DNA of 64,000 bases from Apostichopus japonicus (taxonomy: Eukaryota; Echinodermata; Holothuroidea; Aspidochirotida; Stichopodidae), in NCBI RefSeq assembly GCF_037975245.1, contig NC_092569.1:31688668-31752667 (forward strand). Direction: 5' to 3'. Position numbers and translations under genes: made by a program. Position 1 is the first letter of the stretch. Each line of letters begins with the position of its first letter. Below the pieces are notes generated by a model, which saw nothing but the letters and a program-made list of their open reading frames with translations, had not been told where the DNA came from and searched no databases. Shown here one piece after another: positions 33,901 through 40,307 of this stretch.

Positions 33901-35886
33901 AGTCCCTTAGAATTGATTTGGAAGGAAGAAATTAATATGAAGAACAATTATTATGTTACAATTAATGTCTATGCATTTTAATTTTTATTACATCACTTAT
34001 TACAGAAATGCACTTGGTTTCATTCCAGGTGAGGGTCAGCTCCCCTCTGTGTTTCCCAACGGCATTGGGACCCTGGAAAAACTAGCTGCCTGTCAGACAA
34101 ATTGAGCACTCATTAATGCAACAAAATAATAATAAAATCACTTGATTAATTCCCTAAAAACCCATATGATGATATGCCAACAAATCCAAACTTATTCTCT
34201 TTGAGTGCAATGTTTCTGAAACCACAGTTGTTGGATACAAAACATTTTTGCCCTTGTTCTAGTCACATAAGACATACATGTACAGTATCCAATCTGTGAA
34301 AGAATCACTCACACATATAATGTTAAAACAAATATGCCAGGATACTTGTCGATCTAAACCTTGGTGGATAAGAATAGGATCTAGGGAGCCAATTAATTTC
34401 AACTAAAGACAAATTTGAAAAAGAAAATGTGGGAAATTAGGACAATGGGATTTTAAACAGTTGATGACTACAGTATCTAACACATACAGTATGAAAAGAG
34501 CAGTGTACCTTCAGTATTTGTAGTAAGTTGACAGAACTAATTTATAACATTGCACACAATACAGTATATAATTCACTCTGACTGTATTTTGCAATACAAA
34601 GCTTCTTACCTGCCTCAAAATAGATAACTTCCATGCTTGCTCTGCCTCTTGGAAATATTTCAGGCGAAGACTTTCCCGACAGTATTTTGCCTTCACAATG
34701 TCTATTTTGTTCTCCTCTTCTTTCGACATCAGAATTGTGGATTCTAAACTGCACAAACAAAAATGAGCAACAATATCCTTTACCTACAGTACCTGTAAGT
34801 TATTTTTAATTTTTATTAATATTATTCGGAGTGTATATACTTGGAATCTACTTCATTGATTAAGCAGGAACTGTTGGTGATTTGGAATGATATAGGATAA
34901 ACAACCATTGCAAGAAGTTCACAAGTTTAACTGCTGTCTGTGATATGTTCCCCCCCCACCCCCACCCCCAAATAATGGTATCTAAAGGTTGTAAAAATTT
35001 TCAAAACGTACTGACCATTCACTACCATCCCCTGACATTGCTCTAAGGCAAGGGCGTAGGAACCGGGGGGCTGGGGGGGCGCCAGCCCCCCCAGTGAAAA
35101 ATGTGGAGGGGCGGAAGTATCATTCGGCCCCCCCGCTTCGCAAGTCAGAAAACCCCTTTTTCATTTCCAAATGAGAAAAAAAAATCTCATTTGGAGCACC
35201 AAATTGCATCTAAGGCCTGGTGAAAATACAAAATTAAGTTTACAAAATGGAGTGGGTGTTGAAGTGTGCTATATTGCACCAAATTGCATCTGAGGCTACC
35301 TGGAAATGCAAAAAATTCCAAAGGGGAGGGGGACCCCCTCCCCTTAGACCCCTCCCCCAGGCCGGCCATCAGTCTTCAGCCCCCCCACTCAAAAGTACCT
35401 TCCTATGCCACTGCTCTAAGGTGTTAGGTACAACATGAATTCAGACATCTCTTAGGGAACATACTGTACATTGAGGGAGACCTTAAAATGATTGTTGTGG
35501 ATTGAACATCAGTGACCGTCATCAATATTTGGAATATTTGATGGCATTTATTGATGAATTTTCTACCTTTTAAAGATTTTTTATTATATTATAGGACATA
35601 CGATTAGCAATGCAACTGTACTCATAGGTAGCATTATCTCCTACAGTCATAACTACATGTCCCCCCAATATCTGTTCGCCCCTAAATTTTTCCACCTAAA
35701 AAAAATTCAGGGAAATGTAATTTTTTTTATAAATAGTCCATGCCTGTTATCTGAAAAGCATGAAAGCCCCCCTACAAGCAGACATATAGAGCTTTGCCCC
35801 TGCCTACAGTACAACTTTAATTAAAAAATAAACTTAGCTCACATTATACATAATTTGAAGCAAACATGTACTTACCACTCAGCCAT
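2409..35886 (-). CDS. whole-gene span: CxxC-module / NERD / SF1 NTPase protein, 27 coding exons, 1901 aa predicted
   Basis: This entry is the span of the gene; exons are listed separately. The model starts at an ATG in a short exon (MAE-C) and ends in a 3048-nt last exon. All 26 introns are GT-AG and every phase joins without a frameshift. Predicted protein: residues 1-345 irregular and mostly helical; 346-886 fourteen exon modules joined by CxxC motifs; 887-1140 basic Gly/Lys/Arg-rich linker; about 1145-1240 NERD (PD-(D/E)XK nuclease-like) domain; about 1370-1860 superfamily-1 helicase-like NTPase. No signal peptide or membrane segment is visible, so an intracellular protein is likely. NERD plus a P-loop NTPase is known mainly from bacterial helicases. 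Function here is unknown; a nucleic-acid sensor or antiviral NTPase is a guess. An exon could be missing, and the start of exon 3 is the least certain boundary. Confidence 0.8.
5574..5690 (-). CDS. exon 26: CxxC module
   Basis: 39 codons, phase 0-0, residues 848-886, begins DCH and ends QRT. Its first Cys completes CKDC with exon 25. The Cys expected before the 3' junction is missing. It has three internal Cys or His positions in a predicted two-helix unit. The intron at 5457-5573 is only 117 bp, the shortest in the gene. Confidence 0.8.
6122..6217 (-). CDS. exon 25: CxxC module (short)
   Basis: 32 codons, phase 0-0, residues 816-847, begins GCQ and ends ECK. It joins exon 24 as CQGC and exon 26 as CKDC. 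It is about eight residues shorter than most modules. The acceptor is the second of two nearby AGs, chosen because it keeps the Cys frame. Introns 5691-6121 and 6218-6559 hold no recognisable element. Confidence 0.8.
6560..6679 (-). CDS. exon 24: CxxC module
   Basis: 40 codons, phase 0-0, residues 776-815, begins ECH and ends NCQ. CxxC is formed on both sides (CKEC and CQGC). It has two extra internal Cys residues. It sits 3' of the 3.5-kb intron 6680-10182, which is full of Penelope-like remnants. Confidence 0.85.
7030..7400 (+). mobile_element. Penelope-like element remnant, GIY-YIG endonuclease part
   Basis: Decayed plus-strand coding trace. Recognisable pieces in order are [28 protein letters not shown], then [11 protein letters not shown], with a stop soon after. 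This matches the Cys-bearing GIY-YIG endonuclease region at the C terminus of Penelope-like retroelements. Frameshifts separate the pieces. It lies in the opposite direction to the larger Penelope remnant beside it, so they are two insertions. Confidence 0.65.
7436..7500. mobile_element. single arm of a foldback element
   Basis: About 60 bases starting TTGAGACTAGTGGAACACTA match one arm of the foldback element at 23233-23359 almost exactly. The second arm is absent, so this is a half copy. It has a short local duplication of GTTGAGACTAG at its start. Confidence 0.75.
7560..9790 (-). mobile_element. decayed Penelope-like retroelement (RT plus GIY-YIG)
   Basis: Minus-strand pseudogene. From 5' to 3': [12 protein letters not shown] (about 9330-9300), then [34 protein letters not shown] followed by a one-base insertion that breaks PSI, SLLEKA, and further down FTMGSY. 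The GIY-YIG part includes [18 protein letters not shown] and LNKPLEL (8056-7830). These are reverse-transcriptase and endonuclease motifs of Penelope-like elements. Many stops and frameshifts show it is dead. Bases 7570-7790 at the 3' end hold a roughly 105-bp unit repeated twice. The element lies inside an intron, in the same direction as the host gene. Confidence 0.75.
10183..10305 (-). CDS. exon 23: CxxC module
   Basis: 41 codons, phase 0-0, residues 735-775, begins GCD and ends QCK. CxxC is formed on both sides (CKGC and CKEC). One internal Cys. Clean TTCACAG acceptor and GTAATT donor. Confidence 0.85.
10387..10414 (-). repeat. partial duplicate of the exon 23 start
   Basis: 28 bases match the acceptor-side start of exon 23 (10281-10309) at about 26 positions, including a CAG acceptor and codons for GCDMLMD. 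The match ends there, so it is an exon fragment rather than a usable exon. It lies in the intron 10306-10932. Confidence 0.7.
10845..10925. repeat. TTTTACATATAT tandem array
   Basis: About seven imperfect 10-12-bp units of TTTTACATATAT. The array ends within ten bases of the exon 22 donor, so length change here could touch splicing. Confidence 0.85.
10933..11052 (-). CDS. exon 22: CxxC module
   Basis: 40 codons, phase 0-0, residues 695-734, begins LCE and ends ACK. CxxC is formed on both sides (CELC and CKGC). One internal Cys. Donor GTATGT. Confidence 0.85.
11403..11537 (-). CDS. exon 21: CxxC module (longest)
   Basis: 45 codons, phase 0-0, residues 650-694, begins KCE and ends PCE. It forms CELC with exon 22, but exon 20 lacks the partner Cys. 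It has a Gly-rich insert [10 protein letters not shown] between its two predicted helices. Base composition of the insert is more GC-rich than the neighbouring modules. Confidence 0.85.
11690..12180. repeat. diffuse GCATTCA/TGAATG-rich repeat region
   Basis: Many scattered copies of CATTCA, GAATGC and related palindromic pieces at irregular spacing, in the intron 11538-12414. It looks like an old, decayed satellite. Confidence 0.4.
12415..12534 (-). CDS. exon 20: CxxC module
   Basis: 40 codons, phase 0-0, residues 610-649, begins KCK and ends DQW. It completes CKKC with exon 19. The 3' Cys has been lost (QW at that place). The intron 12535-13098 holds nothing recognisable. Confidence 0.85.
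13099..13203 (-). CDS. exon 19: CxxC module
   Basis: 35 codons, phase 0-0, residues 575-609, begins RCS and ends YCK. CxxC on both sides (CNRC and CKKC). Highly charged. Donor is GTTTGT, weaker than most. Confidence 0.8.
13530..14283. repeat. minisatellite with CAGTCTGGTGGTAGCCA core
   Basis: About 750 bp of a 17-18-bp core, CAGTCTGGTGGTAGCCA and variants (GATAGCC, GGAATCC), arranged in longer composite units that also carry AAGTCATTTTAGTGTAACTG. It lies in the intron 13204-14391. Confidence 0.9.
14392..14511 (-). CDS. exon 18: CxxC module
   Basis: 40 codons, phase 0-0, residues 535-574, begins NCN and ends HCN. CxxC on both sides (CENC and CNRC). No internal Cys. It is a clean example of the module: helix, [15 protein letters not shown] second helix, then Cys. 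The intron 14512-15173 holds nothing recognisable. Confidence 0.85.
15174..15296 (-). CDS. exon 17: CxxC module
   Basis: 41 codons, phase 0-0, residues 494-534, begins DCM and ends SCE. CxxC on both sides (CEDC and CENC). The intron 15297-16359 is AT-rich without an identified element. Confidence 0.85.
16360..16431 (-). CDS. exon 16: short linker exon
   Basis: 24 codons, phase 0-0, residues 470-493, begins GKG and ends NCE. Ser/Gln/Pro-rich and probably unstructured. It lacks the starting Cys but supplies the CE half of CEDC with exon 17. It may be a module that lost its helices. Confidence 0.75.
16787..16912 (-). CDS. exon 15: CxxC-type module without the first Cys
   Basis: 42 codons, phase 0-0, residues 428-469, begins ERE and ends DCK. 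The helix pattern is kept, but the entry Cys is absent, as is the exit Cys of exon 14, so this junction has lost both halves of CxxC together. Confidence 0.8.
17480..17850. repeat. CTAGAC-rich tandem repeat
   Basis: Dense AGACTAGAC/CTAGCCTAG words, with a longer unit of about 125-130 bp present twice (around 17537-17660 and 17665-17800), both copies containing AGATTAACTGTCTAGACTAG. It lies in the intron 16913-19526. Confidence 0.85.
18047..19412. repeat. 55-bp minisatellite, about 24-25 copies
   Basis: Nearly perfect tandem array; the unit contains GTGCCTGACATATATATGAG, then TTAGGTGGAGCACAGTGG and ATCCAGTTGAAT. Variants (GGTTCC for GGATCC; a unit missing ATATAT near 18935 and 19207) recur together, which shows blocks of several units were copied. 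The low divergence means recent homogenisation. It lies in the intron 16913-19526. Confidence 0.95.
19527..19649 (-). CDS. exon 14: CxxC module
   Basis: 41 codons, phase 0-0, residues 387-427, begins RCK and ends SSQ. It completes CMRC with exon 13; the exit Cys is replaced by Ser. Aromatic residues are frequent near its end (YLDWNY). Confidence 0.85.
19693..20030. mobile_element. hAT-like MITE
   Basis: 338 bp with perfect 12-bp terminal inverted repeats, CAGGGTTATAGC and GCTATAACCCTG, and a perfect 8-bp target duplication, TAGCGGAC, on both sides. The 8-bp duplication and CAG start fit the hAT superfamily. It has no coding capacity. Its ends are GC-rich with a GCCGGCCGGC palindrome. It lies in the intron 19650-20806. 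Confidence 0.9.
20807..20929 (-). CDS. exon 13: first regular CxxC module
   Basis: 41 codons, phase 0-0, residues 346-386, begins ECH and ends NCM. It forms CMRC with exon 14. The regular run of about 40-codon exons starts here. Confidence 0.85.
21140..21201 (-). CDS. exon 12
   Basis: 62 nt, phase 1 in and 0 out, residues 325-345. Reads (E)[10 protein letters not shown] and ends RLK. With exon 11 it resembles the exon 7 and 8 pair in phase and in the Glu-x-Trp start, which suggests an older two-exon duplication. Confidence 0.75.
21475..21716 (+). mobile_element. tRNA-derived SINE, full length
   Basis: The best preserved copy. The head has A-box TTAGCTCAGTGGTTAAC and B-box GGTTCGAGTCA. The body ends in the CCTGCTTGCAGG stem and a short ACATATAT tail. 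It is antisense to the host gene, in the intron 21202-22147. It is not a functional tRNA gene, because the tRNA-like part runs straight into the SINE body. Confidence 0.85.
21826..22130. repeat. tandem duplication with CCCTAACCTAAC tracts
   Basis: An 80-bp block (CAATGAATACATCATTTGAC and following) occurs at about 21830 and 22047, with a partial copy at 21960. Each is followed by CCCTAACCTAACC-like runs that look like degenerate telomere-type repeats. Confidence 0.8.
22148..22196 (-). CDS. exon 11
   Basis: 49 nt, phase 0 in and 1 out, residues 309-324, begins HLLPNI and ends KADE. Short but bounded by good splice sites. One Cys. Confidence 0.7.
22909..22974 (-). CDS. exon 10
   Basis: 66 nt, phase 0-0, residues 287-308, begins MHCES and ends QDLI. 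Charged. It needs support from transcripts because it is short. The intron 22197-22908 holds no identified element. Confidence 0.65.
23233..23359. mobile_element. foldback (long inverted repeat) element
   Basis: 127 bp made almost entirely of two inverted arms of about 55-60 bp, starting TTGAGACTAGTGGAACACTA and ending in its complement, with a short loop. It would fold into one long hairpin. A single arm occurs at 7436-7500. Confidence 0.85.
23364..23811. mobile_element. TTAA-flanked non-autonomous DNA transposon
   Basis: 448 bp with inverted ends GGTGACCA and TGGTCACC, flanked by TTAA at 23360-23363 and 23812-23815. TTAA duplication is typical of piggyBac and Kolobok elements. The interior repeats TCCCCGA words near the left end. 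It directly abuts the foldback element. Confidence 0.75.
23839..24905 (+). mobile_element. solo LTR
   Basis: 1067 bp beginning TGTTACG and ending CGTAACA, a perfect 7-bp inverted pair with TG/CA ends. It lies within a TA microsatellite, so the target duplication (ATAT or ATATAT) cannot be fixed. A TATA box and CpG-rich sequence lie inside. No gag-pol or primer-binding site is adjacent, so it is a solo LTR left by recombination. It has higher GC content than its surroundings. It is antisense to the host gene. Confidence 0.75.
24186..24195 (+). promoter_or_regulatory. TATA box of the solo LTR
   Basis: TATATAAAAG followed about 30 bases later by a purine-rich start region. Position within the LTR fits the U3/R boundary. 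Confidence 0.55.
25520..26060. repeat. local tandem duplications
   Basis: Two unit types: a roughly 120-bp unit with TTCACATA-GCCATTCT and TGTCTTACTGTC twice (25527-25720), and a roughly 100-bp unit with TAACTTTGAC and CACAGTTTTG three times (25830-26060). It lies in the intron 22975-26213. Confidence 0.75.
26214..26342 (-). CDS. exon 9
   Basis: 129 nt, phase 0-0, residues 244-286, begins KCYVEAF and ends HHTR. Its start (KCY-V) resembles the start of the last exon, so it may be a related module that lost its closing Cys. Confidence 0.8.
27327..27442 (-). CDS. exon 8
   Basis: 116 nt, phase 1 in and 0 out, residues 205-243, reads (E)[10 protein letters not shown] to LELK. Strongly helical and amphipathic. 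The intron 26343-27326 has nothing identified except a short CA tract near 27205. Confidence 0.8.
27872..27911 (-). CDS. exon 7
   Basis: 40 nt, phase 0 in and 1 out, residues 192-204, begins MFPQSKD. Very short; kept because it is needed to carry phase 0 to phase 1 for exon 8. Confidence 0.65.
28157..28510. repeat. tandem duplication of about 180 bp
   Basis: Two direct copies (28157-28330 and 28342-28510) sharing CTAGTATTATTTAGGGCTTT and TTGGCACTAACACC. It lies in the intron 27912-29456. Confidence 0.85.
28776..29085. mobile_element. hAT-like MITE, CAAGGGCATAGG family
   Basis: 310 bp from CAAGGGCATAGG to CCTACGCCACTG, same family as 35049-35413 and 39423-39776. The flanking 8-mers differ at two positions (TTTGGGCC and CTTGTGCC), so this is the oldest of the three. 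Poly-G/C runs near both ends. Confidence 0.75.
29457..29531 (-). CDS. exon 6
   Basis: 75 nt, phase 0-0, residues 167-191, begins DKKALP and ends AKTK. Polar, likely a linker. The intron 29532-30856 contains the 80-bp tandem array. Confidence 0.7.
30225..30566. repeat. tandem array, unit about 80 bp
   Basis: Four to five units containing GGGCCCAAGCTGGGCTAGAC and ACACAGTCCTAT, with about 10-15 percent drift between units. Confidence 0.85.
30857..30963 (-). CDS. exon 5
   Basis: 107 nt, phase 1 in and 0 out, residues 131-166, reads (A)[11 protein letters not shown] to KAVE. Helical, with two Cys. Good TTTATTCAG acceptor. Confidence 0.8.
31175..31517. mobile_element. TTAA-flanked MITE, GAAGACTCGC family
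   Basis: 343 bp with inverted ends around GAAGACTCGC and GCGAGTCTTC and TTAA on both sides (31171-31174, 31518-31521). An inverted relative lies at 38474-38836. It fits piggyBac or Kolobok-type MITEs. Confidence 0.75.
31968..32012 (+). repeat. G-run tract, G-quadruplex candidate
   Basis: Seven or more runs of four or five G separated by one or two bases. It lies in the intron 30964-32201, on the strand opposite to the transcript. A second G-rich stretch is at 32338-32370. Confidence 0.8.
32202..32256 (-). CDS. exon 4
   Basis: 55 nt, phase 0 in and 1 out, residues 113-130, begins VALEELLKD and ends RHQK. Short, with TTTGCACAG acceptor and GTATAG donor. Confidence 0.7.
32590..33270. repeat. 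minisatellite with CACAGTCAACTATACATGCAG units
   Basis: About 680 bp of imperfect 30-40-bp units built from CACAGTCAACTATACATG and CAGCAGCCTAC, some joined into larger units that also carry TTAAGAAGAAGCAGCC. It lies in the intron 32257-33719. Confidence 0.9.
33720..33905 (-). CDS. exon 3
   Basis: 186 nt, phase 0-0, residues 51-112, begins GLSSAGK and ends NESK. Polar, Lys/Glu/Ser-rich. Two nearer AG acceptors would break the phase with exon 2; the one chosen (CTAAG) keeps it. This is the least certain boundary in the model. Confidence 0.65.
34610..34748 (-). CDS. exon 2
   Basis: 139 nt, phase 2 in and 0 out, residues 4-50. Completes the split Cys codon after MAE and ends ILRQ. Rich in Lys and Glu, predicted helical. 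TTTGTGCAG acceptor and GTAAGA donor. Confidence 0.8.
35049..35413. mobile_element. hAT-like MITE, CAAGGGCGTAGG family
   Basis: 365 bp with inverted ends CAAGGGCGTAGG and CCTATGCCACTG and an exact 8-bp target duplication CTCTAAGG (35041-35048 and 35414-35421). Same family and direction as 28776-29085. It lies in the first coding intron, 34749-35875. Confidence 0.9.
35876..35886 (-). CDS. exon 1: start codon exon
   Basis: 11 coding nt, ATGGCTGAGTG then GTAAGT. AACAATGGC is a good start context. The exon probably begins further upstream at an AACAG acceptor near 35902, with a separate 5'UTR exon beyond. Confidence 0.7.
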
Positions 35887-37177
35887 TGTTAAGTCTTCTG
35901 TTTGATTAAATCACTCAACAGATAATTTTCGAAGCTATTTCTCGTTTCCTTTATTTCATATAGGAATCAGAGTCACCTCACCTATAACAAGCCAAATTAC
36001 TAATATTTATCATAGAAATGTCTTAGTGGCGACTGTCTAATATTCATCACACTAAATAAGTAATCTATCAATTAAAATTGTTTGGACATCCCTGAAAGGA
36101 CTTCTTGAAATATTCAGAATGTAGAAAGCCTCTCGATCTCCCTGAATTAGTCTCGTGTACCGGCACTAATATTATTTTCAAGATGTTAGTTTCTTCATGC
36201 AAACTTTTAATTTATACACTGGTTTTGCTCTGTCCCACAGCAGAAATGGTCGGTACTCCACTTGTCAGAAAAGCTATGGTCAGTCAAGGTTAAGAAGCTT
36301 CAAAGCAGAAAATAAAATCCTGTTAGACAAAAATCGCTGTTCGAAGTCAAGGTATCAGACCGTCCAGGAAAGCTTGAAGATCCAGTCAAATATCAATGAA
36401 AGATGATTGTAATCCCTGAGTTAATTATGGTATGTTAAGTTAACTACATTGTAATAATCCTTGTAAACCTCGTAAAGACAAAAGCATCACAACGGTCTGT
36501 AAAAGAAAGAAAAAATCTATTGAAGAAAGTGCCCGCTATGTATAAATAATGCAGTAAATAGCCTTTATACCTGGGTCAGTGGAATATCTCTCTCAAACAC
36601 TTCATCATTTATATATTTTTTAAAAGAAAATATTCGGAAATCATCATGTGTTCTTCAAAGAACACTGAATGTTTTTGGAAACAGTATAATGAACAACTCA
36701 AAAAAATATTAAATAAATTTTGGTAAAATACCTAAATTTAAAAATATATCTTCATCCCATCACTTTTAGACCTATCAAGAAATCTTATCTCAAAGCTTTT
36801 TTCATTTTTCCTTGCAGTATCGTATTTTACGTTCAAAATGAACAGGCCCTGCTTCCCTCTCTTTGTTAAAAAAAACTTCATCTTTATGTGTCCAGCATTC
36901 ATCAGTGTTAACCAATAATTCTTTTGTTCATTCATTTTGTATTTTGCTTTTTTTTAGCACCTTCTAGGTGATATGTTCAAGTTATATATCACCAGTATAT
37001 TTATTATTATTACTGTACATGTACAGTAATTTGTTGCATTATCAGCAAAGGCCCTAGGCCTATATATATAGTCTACAGTACTCTAGGCCAACGTTTGATA
37101 GGCTATGGGCTACACCGACCCTATTTCATAGGCCTGTCTAAATCGGCTATCTGGTGTATGGATAAAAGATCACTCAC

Positions 37178-37300
37178 CTGTAATACAAGAACACCTTGTC
37201 CTTGGTCCTGTTTTATATTGATGGTTGAATACATTGTATCTCCTACAAATGGTGATGACTAGTATCAACGAAAGCAAAATATCTTTGAAGCAACAGCTGA
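37178..37300 (-). other. possible 5'UTR exon of the NERD-NTPase gene
   Basis: Minus-strand sequence ends TATTACAG followed by GTGAGTGA, a good donor. It is non-coding and sits upstream of the start-codon exon. The 5' end is a guess. DNA between 35914 and 37177 has no identified element. Confidence 0.3.
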
Positions 37301-37790
37301 GAGGGTCAAGACTGAAGTGTTCAATGCAAAACCTACAATCAGCAGCCTATTGTAGTACTAGTACAGTGTGAGTGTACGTGACATTACCATTAGTTACTCA
37401 TTCACAGTATGAAAAGTGAGTTATGCATTTAATAACTGTAATTTTGGCTTAACATTTAACTTGGAAGCCTAGACCAACTACCACAATAACGATAACGTCC
37501 TACAGACTAGTACTAGCAGTATACTAGTAATGCACAACAGTTACAGGTAACGTAACCTAACATAAGCTACACTACAGTCTACAGTAGCCTAAAGTTAGGC
37601 TAGTCCAAAAAAAGTCTATGAAAACTGCGCAATCCCGCAAGGATTATGCGAAAGACCGTATTTATAGGTTCCACAATATGTTTCAGTCGATTGGTGGTTT
37701 GAATTTTGAATGACGACAGATAGGTCTGATCCTTTACTGCGGTCAACATCTAGTTTGCTAACAGTAGCCTAGTTCTAGTAATATTTATTA
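37301..37790. promoter_or_regulatory. possible shared promoter of the NERD-NTPase and TRIM-A genes
   Basis: About 0.5 kb between two probable first exons that point away from each other. It contains one ATTGG (inverted CCAAT) and short TAGTACTAGT-like words but no clear TATA box. The call rests entirely on the two UTR exon guesses. Confidence 0.25.
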
Positions 37791-38011
37791 GGTGGGTCAT
37801 TCTTACAAATTGGGGAATCCCCTTCATTTCACCGCTTTCAAAACCAAAATAGAGTTTGGGAAACACCAGTGTCGCAATAGATCAATAGATGCCAACGCAG
37901 GCGCAAAGGGTGCAGCTTACAGCTTTAACACAACTATCTCACAGAAGAATTACCAGAAAGATTTCTTCATTTGATATCGTTGTTTTGTATAAATCAATTG
38001 AAGTAAAACAA
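37790..38011 (+). other. probable 5'UTR exon of TRIM-A
   Basis: Ends in AAGTAAAACAA followed by GTAAGTG, a strong donor. The same block, with the same donor, is duplicated at 44190-44396, and the donor is conserved between copies, which supports its use. It would splice to the acceptor just before the TRIM-A start codon. The 5' end is not known. Confidence 0.4.
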
Positions 38012-38473
38012 GTAAGTGAAACAATTGATTAATTTGTGTTAAAAAGTTAGCTTAATTTGTATAGAAATATAAGTAGCCTAGACCTACCTGTAAAGTTTAC
38101 ATTTGGACCTTGGATTTCAGTGGAGCGGTGTAGCGCATACGTAAACATACATGCGTTATGCTAACGTAGGATATGGCTATTACTACTGTACAGTAGTAGT
38201 ATTCTTGAACATGCAGTAAGCCTTACAAATGTTACACAGTACAGTAACTAATTTCAGAGCTCCAAGTCCAATAGCAATGTAATGTATGAAACATTGTACA
38301 CGTATAGAATACATTAATCACATCCTAAAGTACACATGGAGTAGGATCGATTTGAAATGTTCATCAAATAAGTGGCCAATTTCTACACTGCTGTGGTTCA
38401 ATCAGTATGGTCATCAGTAGGCTGTTTCAAAGTTGTGCATGCTAAATTAACTGTTCTTAAAAATAACTTCAAT

Positions 38474-38836
38474 ATTGAAGACTCGCCCCAAACCGTGTGC
38501 CCCCATCTGAAAACGTTAACTTTCTGTTGCTTGCAAGTGAAGCTCTTTTCGTGTTGCTACAAATTTGTAGACAGTAAAATGAAATGTGGTACTTTACCTT
38601 GTTATCTAAATCTAGACCTGAGATGTCCATCGCTGCTATGTACTGTTCACTGCGTAGTGTATTGACCTTAGCTGCATGTATTGACGCTGCATTGTGTCTT
38701 TATTACTGACAGTAGCAAGCTGTGTGTATATTTTCTGGGATCAATGGTGGTGTCTAACACTTCTGTTACACCTCATTCGAAACTAGGTCAGATTACCGGC
38801 ATGAGACATTTCATTGTGCGCGCGTCTTCAATGCCT
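38474..38836. mobile_element. MITE of the GAAGACTCGC family, inverted copy
   Basis: Inverted relative of 31175-31517, with GAAGACTCGC at the left and GTCTTCAATGCC then TTAA at the right. The left TTAA has decayed. It lies in the probable 5'UTR intron of TRIM-A. Confidence 0.65.
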
Positions 38837-39422
38837 TTAAATATTTTACTTGACATCGATAAGATTTGAATTAGAAATGTTAAAATTTGCCTTTCTATAA
38901 CTATTGGAGGGTGGCAGGTTTGAGAATGAGCAACTTCTTAATTTTTCCCCATTATTTTAAACAATATTTAACTTAATAGAAACAATAAAAAACAAACCAT
39001 AAACAGCTAGAGTAACACTAAACTTGAAAATGCGACTGAGTATCATTTATATACTGTGTTCAACATGTAATTTGATGTAACTTTGGCACTGAAATCTCCA
39101 TTTCAAGCACGGAGCTGCTGTGGTTGCAGATATTCATACTTTTTATGAAATAGATCCATGTACATTAGTTAGTGCAGAACCCTATGAGCTACTGTGGAGG
39201 CTAAAGGAAATATATTTGTAGTGTGCGGATTCATATTGACTACAAGAACCATATTGTTGTCAGTAGAGGTCAAAGGTCATTGGATTCCAACAGCAGGAAG
39301 CAACAACAGAAAAGCTTGTAAACACCAACTTTAAAAGTTGATGATCTTCAAACATGGTGTACGTATAGAGTATAGACCACCTTATTGAGTACAAAAACCC
39401 TATTGTTTTTCATTGAATAATC

Positions 39423-39776
39423 CAGTGGCGTAGGAAGGTACTTTTGAGTGGGGGGGGGCTGAAGACTGATGGCCGGCCTGGGGGAGGGGTGTAAGGGGAG
39501 GGGGCGAATTTTTTGGCATTTCCAGGTTGCCTCAGATGCAATTTGGTGCAATGTAGCACACTTCAACAACCACTCCATTTTGTAAAAACTTTTGCATTTT
39601 CACCTGGCCTTAGATGCAATTTGGTGCTCCAAATGAGATTTTTTCTCATTTGGAAATGAAAAGGGGTTTTCTGACTTGCGAAGCGGGGGGACGGAATAAT
39701 ACTTCCGCCCCTCCATATTTTTTACTGGGGGTGGCGCCCCCCAGCCCTCCCCCCCCCCCCGGTTCCTACGCCTTTG
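39423..39776. mobile_element. hAT-like MITE, inverted copy
   Basis: 354 bp from CAGTGGCGTAGG to CCTACGCCTTTG with an exact 8-bp target duplication GAATAATC (39415-39422 and 39777-39784). Reverse orientation of 28776-29085 and 35049-35413. Bases 39000-39420 and 39785-39900 around it are old AGGTCAAAGGTCATT-type repeats. Confidence 0.9.
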
Positions 39777-40307
39777 GAATAATCACTTGAAGTCAACAGA
39801 GGTCTAATTGTGAAACTGTTGGATAGTCACAATAAGCTCAAATGGTAAGGCTTACTTGGTTGTACATCCAGTGAATCTGGGGCATAATCATTGCAGGGTT
39901 ACATGTACAGTATGCAAGGTACTATGGCTTCTGACTGGCATATGTACCCAGTCTTCATGGAAATCACTATCAACTAAGAGATCTGGATAGCTCAATGGGC
40001 TTGTAAACCAGAGTTCGCTGGGTTCAAAACATGTAGTAGCAATACATTTCTTTGCTAATTTCATTGTCTAAACTTTCACATTCAGTTTAAAATAGTACTC
40101 ATATACTTGGTAATTACATGGAATATATGGCAGTTAGGTTCAGAGTTTATCAAAATAGTTTAAACTTAATAGAACAGTTTTTATATTTATCACATAATTC
40201 TCATGTACCTGATTATCAATTTGAAGTAGATGAGATTAGAACAGATGTCAGGGTAATTTCCAGATCTTACATGAAACTGCTTCTTTTCATGTTATCTATT
40301 TCAGATC

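Noticed and set aside
33423-33947. 174-aa open frame on the minus strand as a separate gene
   Set aside because: Its middle is exon 3 of the NERD-NTPase; the rest reads through the donor into intron and turns hydrophobic and AT-rich.
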